64,000 bases of DNA from positions 976,501 to 1,040,500 of the forward strand of contig WAEK01000013.1 in the NCBI GenBank assembly GCA_011634665.1, read 5' to 3'. The stretch is from Mortierella sp. BCC40632. Taxonomy: Eukaryota; Mortierellomycota; Mortierellomycetes; Mortierellales; Mortierellaceae. The notes beneath the pieces were generated by a model. The model was given only the letters and a program-made list of their open reading frames with translations, had not been told where the DNA came from and ran no database searches. Positions 34,067 through 45,351 of the stretch are shown one piece after another. The translations under genes were made by a program, and so were the position numbers. Numbering within the stretch: position 1 is the stretch's first letter; the number at the start of each line of letters is the position of its first letter.

Positions 34067-37000
34067 TTAAAACGATGATGGTGCTGTGGATGAAGTGGAG
34101 GGCTCTTCAAGAATAGCCCTCTTGGTCGCATGCTGCTCTTGCTCTTCTTCATCAAGGGCAAGCTAAAAAAAAAAAAAAAAATGGACAAGGACAAGGACAA
34201 GGACAAGGAATTCCCATTGATTAGTCTTTCTCTCTTTCTTGTCAAATATGAGCCAACGCTCCTAGCGAGAAAAATTATGCTAGAGATGGTTCCCTTACCT
34301 TTCGCTTCAAGGACGAGTGTTGCTCTACAGAATCTACGCCTGGACCTGTCATTTCATGATCCACAACGTCACTTGATACTGAAGAAGCCCCTGTCATGTC
34401 TCCCATTAATGATCCCTTTTGCTCCTGAGACAGATGCTCGTTCTTGTCATGAATATGAAGCTCGTTCTTGACCTTTTCTTCTAATGGCTCATTCTTGGCC
34501 TCAGAATCCGAGGCAGATGACGAAGGAGTATCGGCAACAGCAGCAGCAGCAGCAGCAACGGCGGCGGCGGCGGCGGCGGCTGCTGCTGCTTCAGCCATGG
34601 CCAACTGACGCTGATTGGAACGCATCATATCAGCATGACAGGTCGCATGGTATATCTAAATTCCAAGGTCAGAGCTTTGTCAGGAGCCAATCTTTACACA
34701 ACGGTTTCGACAATAAAAAGTAGAAAAAATAAAATAAAGTAGCCAGAAGAGACCCGCTCTCTGCTCGTTCTTACCATGCGATTGACTACAACCGCATTCT
34801 TGTACGACCACTCCTCCTCAGCCTCGTTCCAGACTTTGATGAATTTCTCTTTACAAATAGAACATCCCTTGGAGATGGCATTGGTTGCCTGAGCGGTCGT
34901 CATCCTCTCTCCTGTAGTCAAGGCAGACTCATCTCCATTCAGGTCAATACCATCACCTTCGCCCTCGCTTAGAAGATCTTCGATCAACGAAGCTTCAGAT
35001 ACGATTTTTTCCTTAAGAGCAGCCGTTTCTTCCTGAAGTGCGAGCTCATCCTTACTGGTCGCCATAGCCTTGCCAACACCTGTTCCAAAATCAAAGAACA
35101 CTGGTTGTTGGCCATGTCCGAGGTCACCCTCTCGTGAGTGGATCCAGTCCTAAGAAAGAAATAGATAATGAACAAAGGAGGCTGTTGAGTACCTTGAGTC
35201 CAACCCAACTGAAAATAAAAAATAAAATAAAATGAAGTGATTTTTCATCTTTCTCTCTTTCTCTCTTACCTCTTCGCTAACAAGCCAACTTCTAGAATGA
35301 CTCTTCTTAGCCTTGTCTTTCATACGACGATTCTGACGGAAATGCCAGTCCAAGTGGGCGTCCATCTTCTTTTGGGCATCCGTAGACTGGGGGCATCGGT
35401 AACCACACTGATTGCATTGCAACGGAGGAATACCATACATAACTTCAATCGCCTTGGGTCGCCGTCTATCAAAGATCCACCATGAAAACAAATAAGACAA
35501 AATAAATAAAATGTCAGAACAGGTGGGGATCCTTAGGATGGAGGCCATCACTCCACATCTCCTGTTCTTGATTACTTACTTTTGAATATCTTGGCTCGTC
35601 AACTCTATCAAGCCCAATGACATCACATCCAGCTCTCTTGGTGGAGCCTCATCTTTCTGCTCTACACCACCGTTTGCATTGCCTTGACCTGTGGTGGCAG
35701 TAGATGTGACCTGTGGTGGAGTACCCATATTCAGGGGCGAAGCTGCACCGAGCAATGGAGATTGAGAAGCTCTGCTCATATTCACAGTATTTTGCAGAAG
35801 CTGGTTGTTCAATGCTCCATTGGGTCCAATCAATCCTGATTGCATCAGACTTGCAAAGAGCTCGCTAGCGGCCGGAGCCGGAGCGGCGGTGGGTACAGCG
35901 GCGATGGGCATTGGTGTCGGCATGGTGGTAGGGAGAGACATGGGCAAAGACAGCATAGGCATTGCCCCAGCACTCGACATCTGCTGTGGATTCTGTGGCA
36001 TGATAGGCATTGATGTTGGGAGCATGGGAGGGACCATGGATGGTTGGGGTGGGATGGAGAAAGGGCCACCGCCTGGGTGGACAGGGGGAAGTGGAGGTGC
36101 GCCCATTGAAGGCCCAAAGAGCGATACAGGAGGCATTGGTGCCCCTGGTGGGAAGGGAGGCATCATTGGATGAGATGCAGCACCTGTGGAGATAGGCAAC
36201 TGGTGTGGCTGGGGTCCTTGGGATGGTGTAGGAACCATCCCATGAGGCATCATTCCGGGTGCCGAAGGGATAATAGGCATTGAGGGAGGCATTGAGCCCT
36301 GAGAATATGCCGGCGCTACAGGTGCTGCCGCGACCGGAGCCCAGAGCTGCGCTAGCTGCTGGCGGATCATATTGGCATTTTCAGGTGTCAACTGCGTTGT
36401 CTTGACGATAGACTCCAACTACTCGATACAGATTTTGTAAATAGAAAGCAGTGGGCATGATGAAGGTGATTGTCAATGAGATGAGAGTGAATGAGAGTGG
36501 GATGGGTCATGGCACGAATTAGTGATGCGGATCAAATTGATGGTTCATCCAATTGCATCCTTCTCGACGAGGTAAACAACCAACACCCCGAAATATGGAA
36601 AGAGAATATTTGAGTGGAGAGACGGCCTTTGGAGTTTTCGTAGCCACCATTCAGCCTTCGTCATATTTGATACTAACGTTGGGCTGAACTCAAGGCTCGA
36701 ATGATTTCTTACTCCTTTCTGGCACCCTTTTTCTCATATTTTTTTCTTTTTTTCTTTTTTTCTTCTTTCTTTTCTGCATCGCTCTCCTGCTTTTTCTCTT
36801 TTTTTCTCTTTTCTTTTCTTTTCTTTTTCTTTTTTTCTTTTTTCTTTTGCATTTTTATCAATGACAAAAAGATGGCTAGGGACAAACACTCATCTCGGTC
36901 GAAGTCGACTAGCTTGTGAGGCGGTAAAATTAAATCGATGCTTGTCAATCTGAAAAAAAAGAAGATACGCACCTTTTCAAGAATTGAGACCTGCTTGGAA

Positions 37001-38856
37001 TTGGCTTCGTCGTTTGGATTCATGATCATCGCTTGCTGCTTTTGAAGCATTAGCAGCTGGATATCTTGCAGTAGTACATTATCTGGACTTGGCTCTGATG
37101 GTGGAGGTCGATTCATTGGTGCCTGGGGTCCATTTCCGTACTTCTTGAGACCAAGTCCGGGAGGAGAAGGTTCAGCAATTTATGTTGCGCAAAAGTTTCC
37201 CACACGGTTGTAGAGAGATCACATGGCAAGAACCAAGGAGATAGGCACATTGTAGGAGAAATCAATCACAAAAATTCGTTTGGAGAATCCCAATATAAAG
37301 AGAAGAAGAAGATAACATGTCAGAATCATTTCCCATGGATAGAGCGGAATAATAATGGGTTGTCTGAAGAAAATGTCATAGACACGAAACAAAGAATCTC
37401 AATTGACCACTGCTACAGCATGGGGCCATGGAATAAATAGACATGGAAGAAATAAAATAAGGGCCAAGAAAGAGAGACCGTCGAGTCAATTGGTCCGTCC
37501 CGTCTAATATGAACTATCTCCAGCAATGACATCCTGTGGAGGAATACCCCATTCTTGATGCTGGCTATCCTCATTTCCGAACCCATTGCGGAAAAAGTCG
37601 AGACTCGAGCAAGAGGGTCTAAAGTGGGCGGTAGATAGTCTACACACAAAACCCCTATTGACCTCTGCCTTGATCTCAGTCTTTTTCTGGCGAAAAGTCA
37701 GAAATTGGATAAGAGCACGGATGGATAGACGCTGCATCCGGAGCTTGTCCATGTTAAAGAACTATGCATGTTGCTCGAGCTCCATAACATTTATTAAGGA
37801 AGCAAGAAGGCTCGTGGGTTCTGAGATGCAATAGCATCGCCTCAGATAGGCCTCTGTTATTCCGATGGCTGGAAATTGACGCTGGCTCATGTCCCGCATT
37901 GCCATTCCCGGACTGTAATCGCCCACTCTTAGCACAAATTATAAGGCCAAACTCTTCCAGACAAGGTCTGGGTTGAATAATCCAAGGCAAAAGATAGGTA
38001 GTCGAGCCAGAATCGAGGAGGCTGGAGTGATTGGGAGTCATCGATGCACTCAAAAAAGAAAGAGAGAGAAGCTGGTAGAGTCTTCCTACCAAAAAGGGCT
38101 AAAAGGAATCAAAGGCAGAGTAGTAAGGCAGAAACATTCGAAGGCTTACCATATTGGGGCCGTGATTAAAATCCTGACCATAGTGAGGATTGACATGCAT
38201 ATTTCCTGATTGATACTGCTGCTGACGGGGATTCTGTTGTTGACGTATCGATTGGACGCCACGTTCGATTCTAGTGACAATATCCCGAGAGAAGAGCTGG
38301 CTGTTCCAGTTGGGCCAGGTACCCAAGACTTTCTCAAAGCTTGCCTTTGTGTTGGCATCAACTACAGCATATGCATCCAGAAAGAGATTGGCAATAGTCC
38401 GCGCAAACAGATTCAGATAAGGTCCTCCAACATTCTTGATGATGGAGTCAATCAAGTAGAGCGTTGGCAATTTTTGATTCGGTGGAGCCTAAAATATTTC
38501 AAGAGACATGGCATCTTCTGATTAGCTACAGATTGATGCAAGATGAGGAGCAGATGAGACACATTTAATCTATGAGGGATCAAACCTACAGTTCTTAACC
38601 GATCTTCTATTGTCTGCACAATGACCTTGGACACAGAGATATTTTCACCAGCATTGATGGTCAAGCTTGTAATGATCGGCTTTGAATTGAACGTGAGGGT
38701 GGCAAGCTCATTACGGTACAGCTGACGCACTTGAATGGGATCGACTGGTTCCCGGCTAGGCTCATTAGATTGTCCACCATAATGATGCTGCTGTTGTTGT
38801 TGCGCTTGCTGCTGCTGCGGGTGCTGTCTTTGCTGGTGCTGGTATTGTTGGTACAT
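34067..38856 (-). CDS. PCF11: Pcf11-like subunit of mRNA cleavage and polyadenylation factor, 8 exons
   Basis: Minus-strand exons: 38856-38590, 38488-38150, ~37140-36973, 36418-35580, 35465-35270, 35149-34775, 34655-34299 and 34162-34067, about 878 residues. The N-terminus is Gln-rich, then comes a CTD-interacting domain (YRNELATLTFNSKPIITSLT to LPTLYLIDSIIKNVGGPY). A Pro/Met-rich middle follows. The C-terminus has the Pcf11 zinc modules: CNQCGYRC...HLDWHF and CSICKEKF...NAVVVN then IYHATCH. Pcf11 binds the RNA polymerase II C-terminal domain and couples transcript cleavage to termination. A GCN repeat encodes a polyalanine run near 34555-34600. The intron before the third exon is about 1 kb, and its acceptor could be 3 nt either way (37140 or 37143). 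It is divergent from the kinetochore gene at 39201. Confidence 0.9.
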
Positions 38857-39200
38857 GGTGAGGAAGCGTTGCCCAGCCTGCTCTTTAGGAACTCTGGCTA
38901 TTGATGAATTCGTCTGATCTACAGTTGCGCAGTAAAAGGGTTGACGGATGGGCTTGGAGGATTAAACAAAACAGAATAGAACAAGGAGGGATAGAAATGT
39001 GATAATCGGCTTGATGTCTAAAATAGTGAGTTGATGAAATCGAAAGAAACGATGCAAGCCCAAAGGTCCTTAACTCATGGGTTGAGCTGGAAATATAAGC
39101 CACCCACGCTTTTGGCGGCTGTTAGCCTTCCAATGGAGAGCTCACTTTGGCCATTATTTTTTTTCGAGTGCATCTACCTTGAACATAGGATATTCACAGA
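38857..39200. promoter_or_regulatory. Divergent promoter region, PCF11 and Fta4-like gene
   Basis: A 344-nt spacer between two start codons on opposite strands, so both core promoters must lie here or overlap. No clear TATA element was seen. Confidence 0.5.
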
Positions 39201-40485
39201 ATGGCATCCGCAAAGGACTCGCAGGCGGGACAGGCGCGCTATTATCATGACAAAAAGAGCTTTATCACCGCCCAGATACGGCTTCTTGAGGCTCCTGTTC
39301 AACTTGCCTCTGACTGGCGTCGCGGACGGCCAAGACTAAACGACAAAGGGGAAGAGCTAAACAGCATCCCAGACTCTGTGGTCTCTTCTGTGATGTCCAA
39401 GCGTGAGTATGCTCATTCTCCTCCTCTCTTGTATCTTTTCTCCAGACCTCTGCTTCTTACCCTTCTTGTTATTGATGTTGGTCTGCTCTGCTTCTCGGCC
39501 TGATCAATGGCGGGCTGGGTACCTGATGTTAGTACACTCGGCCACTCTCAAGTCCCAACGACTGTTATTCAACAATCAGTCTGTCAGGCAGCTCCTTGAA
39601 CAGCTTGAGGCCAACCAGTATGAATTGAGGCGCAAGGCTAGACAAGGCGGTATCATCATTCGGACCAAACCCAACGCGGAAATTCTAACCACAGACTGGA
39701 TCGATATGTTTCCAGTAACATGGGAGTATGGGCGGCGGCGCCACAGTGGATTGGACTCGGCACTATCTGTCTCTGCTTCCGAGGAATCAAACATATCAGT
39801 CGGCTTTGATGACTCTGTAGTGGATGAGACAAAGGCACAACAGTACGCAGAGATTAGATCCAAGGTTGTGGCACTACAAGAAAAGCATCAATCTTTACGG
39901 GACAAACATGACTATTACATGGTACTTTATTGTCGGCGTTCAATTTAGTATCAACCACTGGCGTTTGGAGCAGTAAGCATGCCTTGTTAACATTAAGACT
40001 CACAACACTCATAATTTAGACACTGAGGAGCGAGATCAGGAGATTAGATGATGGAGAGATCCAGAGAAATATCCTATCGCCCAACTCTCCCGTAATCAAA
40101 GAACTAGAGAAAATGAAGGAGCTATGTAGGTCACTCTTTTCATGTCTAGTATCATGCTTCTACTACTTTTGCTCACATAAAAGGATCAATTAACATGAGC
40201 GACCTTTGGACTTTTTACTCATCTAGTGCCTCGGCTCATCAGGGTTTTGAGCGTTAGGAAGAGCGCTATAATTGCCAAACGGAAATCTTTTTCTGACAAG
40301 GACAGCTCAGGTACCACATTAATACCCCGCTCTAAAATCGATTGTTCTGAGACCTTTTTTTTTTTAAAACCAACTAACACTGGTACTGGCACTGGCACAT
40401 TCAAAAAGACATTCTAGACCTTGGTAAACGTCCTCGATTAGAATCATCTAGTCCCTTGGATACTTTGAAGGACCTCTTGGATTAA
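39201..40485 (+). CDS. fta4: Fta4-like kinetochore protein (Sim4/CCAN complex), 5 exons
   Basis: Exons 39201-39402, 39533-39921, 40020-40125, 40227-40310 and 40418-40485 join in phase to 282 residues. The N-terminus (SFITAQIRLLEAPVQLASDWR) and the following helix (LLFNNQSVRQLLEQL) fit the pattern of the Fta4 family of fission yeast: F...QIRLL..P..P..DWR, then ...RVYS.QA..H.AEQI. That protein is part of the inner-kinetochore Mis6-Sim4 complex. The C-terminal half is coiled-coil-like (YAEIRSKVVALQEKHQSLRDK). Its last residues are basic then acidic (LGKRPRLESSSPLDTLKDLLD). Length is typical. The family call rests on pattern memory, so moderate confidence; the exon structure itself is well supported. 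Confidence 0.65.
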
Positions 40486-40782
40486 ATACCACAACTGTAT
40501 ATTAAAAACAACAACACTAGCTGCTCCAAAGAGAGACCGAAGTCGGACTTGACAATGATGCACAATTTTGCTTTACTTCTTGATTATGTCGCTTTAGATT
40601 CTACAGTACCCTTCCTCCCCCATTTTCCGCACAGCCTGTATAAGGCATTCCTATACGATTTACTCCATGTGGTTTTCCGACTTCAGAGAAGAACGACCAG
40701 CTAGAGAATTGTGGGAAAAAAAAAAAAAAAAAAAACAGGGTTTGAGATCATTAGAATACGTACTCTACTGCTTCAATACACT

Positions 40783-43156
40783 TCAAGATTGAGCATAGAA
40801 ATCATATGGCATACCTCTCATCATCTCATCCACGAGCAAAAAGTTGGTGGCAATGACAGACGCGTTCTGGATCATGTTACGGACAACTCTGTAGTTGTCC
40901 CAGATACCCTCTGCAGAAGGATCCAAGGTCTCTCCACTCTGAAGATCGACTCCAACAACATGTCCATCTTCGTATTCCTCCTGCATGGTCACAATGACGT
41001 CCATGGGGTCGAAGCCGCCGTTCGTGGCAAGGGTCTTGGGGATGACAAGGACACCCTCTGCAAACGATGTAATACCAGCCTTTACGCGGCCCTTGACGGT
41101 ATCCTTGAACTTGAGAAGGTGCGAATGCAATGCAACCTGGAAAGCACCTGCACCTGGTACTACCATACCGTCCTCCAATGCATTCTTAACGGCGCGCAGA
41201 CCATCACGAATGGCATCCTTTGTCTGGTGGATAGTGTGAGGGTTGGGACCTAATGTGGCAGAATATGGGCGTGTTAAATACGGATAAGCCTACCTCATGG
41301 CATGAACGCATTGAGTTTGTGGGGTTACGAGAATCATTCTTACCCTTGATCAAGATGGTGGCAGACATGGGGTCCTTGACATCCTCAACAAATGTGAACT
41401 TCTCCTCTCCCAAAGTGTGCTCATAGATCAATCCAGCATATCCCAAGACATCAGGAGAGAGATCGTCAACCGAGTTCTGAGCAATGCCTCCACAAATCAA
41501 CTGCATACGCTCCATGTTTCTTCTCTTGGCACGACGGAGAGCAAAGATGCCATTCTTTGCAAGGACATCGAGCGACAGGGGGTCGATACCCTTCTGGTTA
41601 ATGATCACGAATCCCTTTCCAGAGTCGCCGCAGACCTGCTTCTTCAGCTCGATGACCTTCTTAAGCTTCTCATCCACAAACTTGCGCTCCGACTCGACCA
41701 ACTTTGTGCGCTGTTCTGCTGAGCTGTAGAAGAATCCAGAGTTGATTTCGCTCTTCTCGTACTCCAACGACACATTGAGGGTGAGCACATATGCGTCCTT
41801 GACACGCTTGGGCATGTCGGGATGTCTCGCGCCGTGATCCATGACTAATCCACGAATGAGACGAGTATCGGTCTCGTTCTTGTGTTGCATCGCCATAATC
41901 TCTACCATGTGCAAATCAATGGGCTCGTTCTCGCGGTAGATGGTCAAGACTGCATCCACGACAGCCTCTGTGAGGGTATCGGCCAATGCGCGGTGGACCT
42001 TGGTGCGAAGTGACGTGCGAGCAACCGACATGAGTAGCTCTCGGTCGATCTCCTTCTTTACGGCAAAGGTGTCCAAAAACTGATTTTAAAAATAAAACAT
42101 AAAAGAGAGCGACAGAGTGAGTGAAAAGGTGAAGGAGGCAAAGGCAACCATCTAAATGCCAATCCATGCTCCTTTGGAGGAGATTATGAGTGAAAGCACC
42201 CTGTGGCTGCCCAGAATGGAGGCCTTCGAGACAGAGAACAACGTACGTTGAGTGACTCCTTCTTGGCGAGCTCAAATCCCTCTGTGATGATCCGGGGGTG
42301 AAGACCCTCAGAGATGTGACGCTCGGCCTGCTTCATGAACTCTCCTACAAGCATGACGATCGATGTGGTTCCGTCTCCGGTGATCTCGTCCTGAGCTGTC
42401 GCAGCACGAGCAATCATGGCGGCCGTGGGATTTTGGATTTGCTGTTACAAAAAAACGAATACGCCGACACGCCAACGTGACACGGGTCCAGAGGAAAAGC
42501 ATAGGATGGTAGAGAGGACAGTGAGTAAGGAAGCACATCCAGCGTTCTCTGTGGTCAAGAAAGAGCAGCACTCGGACATCAGATCAAAAGTCAAAAGATA
42601 CTCTTGAAAGAGTTCATACCATCTCGCTCAAAAGGACCTTTCCGTCTTTGGTCAGCTTGATATCACCAGCACCGCTGACCAACATCTTGATGGTTCCTTT
42701 GGGGCCGAGATTCGAGCGGACAACCTCCATCAAACCAACGGCGCCATTGATGTTCAACTGGAGGGCCTGTCCGCGACGGGCAACCTCTGAATTAGGGTTG
42801 ATAAGGGAAACTGCTGATCCGCCAGACCTATGGGATCAATGTGCAAGCAAAGGGCATTCTAATTTAGTCACAAAAGACTTTGGATGAACCTCCTTGATGG
42901 AGCTAGAGGGGATGGGATGGGGAAAAGCGGTAATGGCTGGTAGGGGCTGGAAGCATGTTGTGTCGTTTGCTGGATACATTAGCTCGTTGAGGTAAGGAAG
43001 CAGGACAAATGCCCTCTCTCAGAACTCAGAACTGATCCTGATGCGACAGATGTACTGATGCCGAGTTTGAGAAAAAGGGAAGGGCGCCAGTAGGGCGGAG
43101 ACTTGGACAAGAGGAGGGTAGGCCCAGGAATAGAGAGAGAGCGGCAGCACTTACAT
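40783..43156 (-). CDS. CCT6: TCP-1/CCT chaperonin subunit zeta
   Basis: Minus-strand exons: 43156-43155 (AT only, plus 5' UTR), 42827-42620, 42441-42247, 42079-41344 and 41249-40783, giving 535 residues, the normal CCT6 length. Marks include [20 protein letters not shown], the ATP-site [65 protein letters not shown] and the equatorial VVPGAG. The zeta-specific [12 protein letters not shown] and [11 protein letters not shown] separate it from other subunits. It is one of eight ring subunits of the cytosolic chaperonin that folds actin and tubulin. The start codon is interrupted: AT closes exon 1, a 327-nt intron follows (AT/GTAAGT to CATAG/G), and G opens exon 2, giving [13 protein letters not shown]. 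It is convergent with the Fta4-like gene. Confidence 0.95.
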
Positions 43157-44889
43157 GATGAGGATGTGAGTGCGATGATGGAGCGAGATGGAAGGGAAGT
43201 GTTGATCAAGGAGAGCTCTCGACGACGCGACCTTTTTGGAGACTGTGCCTGCGTTGCCTTCTTTCGCTGGAAAAAAAAAGCCTGTGTTCCCTGTCTGCCA
43301 GCCCCTCGAGGACCTCCTAAAATTTCTTGCTCCTCACTTCTTCTCTTGGCTTCCACAGACAGGTGGCCAGGACAATGGCCGCATTAATTACGTCACCGAA
43401 GCCATTTTTGTATTGCGGGCTACAGGTCGGGTTTTGGGGTCAGGGGGCCAGATGGGTACTTGTCTTTGTCCTTTCAACTGGCCTTTGACTCTTTGTCTCT
43501 AAGAAGGCCTCGGTTTACTCGGGCATGTACCGTACGCTGTGTTTAACCTAAGAGTTGATAGAGGACGAGAGAATCCACGAAAAAAAAGAGACCTTGCTAG
43601 TTAGAGCAAGGGCAGCTTTGACTTTAGTCATGTCAGGTCGCGTAGGAGAACACGCAGCCGAATTCTATAATCAAGGACATAGAGTTTGTGAGCAGATAGA
43701 GTGCCAATGAAGCAGCGCTAGGACAGGGTGTAAAGGCATGTATAAATGCTACCTTGAAAAGTCGGCGCAAGGAGTAGAGGACGGGAGGCGATGAGCGAGG
43801 AGTTTGAGCTTCCCTCTTTATCATCACTTTCTTTCTATCCTCTGTATCCCTTGCCGAGGCATTGGATGGCCGGCGATTCTGCGCAATAGAACAATAGTTT
43901 CCTCTTCCATCGCAACATATCGGTTTGGCGGATCAGTTGCTTCCCTATCCCTAGACGACTTTCTTTAACTTGGACGCGAAAAAAAAAAAAAAAAAAAAAA
44001 AAAAGTTGACGTCTGGGGAACCAACAATCGCACCCCCTACGTCTCGTCTTCTCTTGACCTCTTGCAATCGACTCGCGTGCCTGGTTTGTCTATGCATTAC
44101 TCCAGCCAGACAAGAATATCCTGCCAATAGTCCTGGCCTGGGTCGTTGGACCGCTCCGACTGCTGCAGCAAACAGAGTGCCGCCGACTATCACTGCAGAG
44201 CAAAAGGGATCAAACCCAACTACTGCCTGCCTGGAGGGTTCCATTTTCTTCCAAGAGCAAGAGACCACTGACCGCTGTCCCAGAGCCGAGTCAGCATTGA
44301 ACAATGGACAAACAAACACGCTCTAGTGTGGGCGAAGAGGAGAAAGCAGGGATTCTCGATCAAAAAGAACATGAGACGACAGCCGAGTGGCTCAAGACGA
44401 TTCCTGACTGCAGTATATTTGGGTCGAGAGCAGAGTGGGCAGATGAGCAACAGTGGGTCCGCGACAAGAGACGAACGCTCATGTCGACACGAAACAATCC
44501 TCGCAACCCCAACCCCTCCTCGCCTTCCTCGGTCCTTGTCCCGTAGCCGGGACAATGAAGCAGCGGGTATGCCAGAGTGGCTAGATGTGGTTTTATGATG
44601 GGGTTGGGTGCAGACGACATATGCAAGTTACCAAGACTCTGACTGGCAAGGGTGCGTGCAGACAGCAGGTGGGGAAAGAGAATAGCGGTCAGATGCAGCC
44701 GGACAGTTCGGGCAGCGGCCAGCAAACTGCAGTGCAGTTGCGATGCAATGGCTCCGCCAGCAGACAGCAGACAGCGACGAGAGCACAACAAAGGGTGGCA
44801 GGTTGGGCATCCGCCAGGACCGTCGGCATGGCCTTGTCATTGCCAATTAACATTTCCCCCTTTCGCCGCCGCTCTCCTGCTCACTTCTC

Positions 44890-44952
<63 letters not shown>

Positions 44953-45351
44953 CTTCCTCTTCCTCTCCTCCTTTCCTTTTCCTCTTCCTCCTGTCTCTTC
45001 TGCTCTTGTCCGGCCATCTTTCATTCTTGTCACTCTTCATCTCTCCTTCATCTGTTTGTTCCATCCCCATCGCTATCTTCTCGCTCACCTGCCGCCGACT
45101 GCACTCCCCCACTACCTAGCCTGACCATCACTAGCCAGCATCACCCCTCTCCCCCCTTCCTTCCTACACACTCCCTTTGGACGGCTAGCGAGCGAGAGAG
45201 CGAGGAAGCGGCAGTGACAGCGACAGTCAGAGTGAAGGGTGTTTGCTAGCGAGCGAAAGTCGACTGCATCTGGAGGCAGCGGATCTCACCCTGCCCTCGC
45301 CTGGACCCTTTCATTGCGCCTGACTGGACTTAGTACGGCTCTCTCACAGAG
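43157..45351. other. Divergent promoter region and leaders, CCT6 and CEP104-like gene
   Basis: 2.2 kb between two divergent starts. Includes a 24-nt poly-A near 43980-44004, a (CT)n tract at about 44895-44948 and C/T-rich DNA leading to the CEP104-like ATG at 45352. Open frames here show no family resemblance. A segment near 44565 looks faintly like the 5' half of a tRNA but lacks the rest. Confidence 0.5.
44895..44948. repeat. (CT)n microsatellite, ~54 nt
   Basis: Pure CT tract in the presumed leader/promoter of the CEP104-like gene. Confidence 0.9.

Noticed and set aside
44565..44645. tRNA-like start (GGTATGCCAGAGTGGCTAG)
   Set aside because: Resembles a D-arm of a Ser/Leu tRNA, but no matching acceptor 3' strand, anticodon arm or B-box follows.
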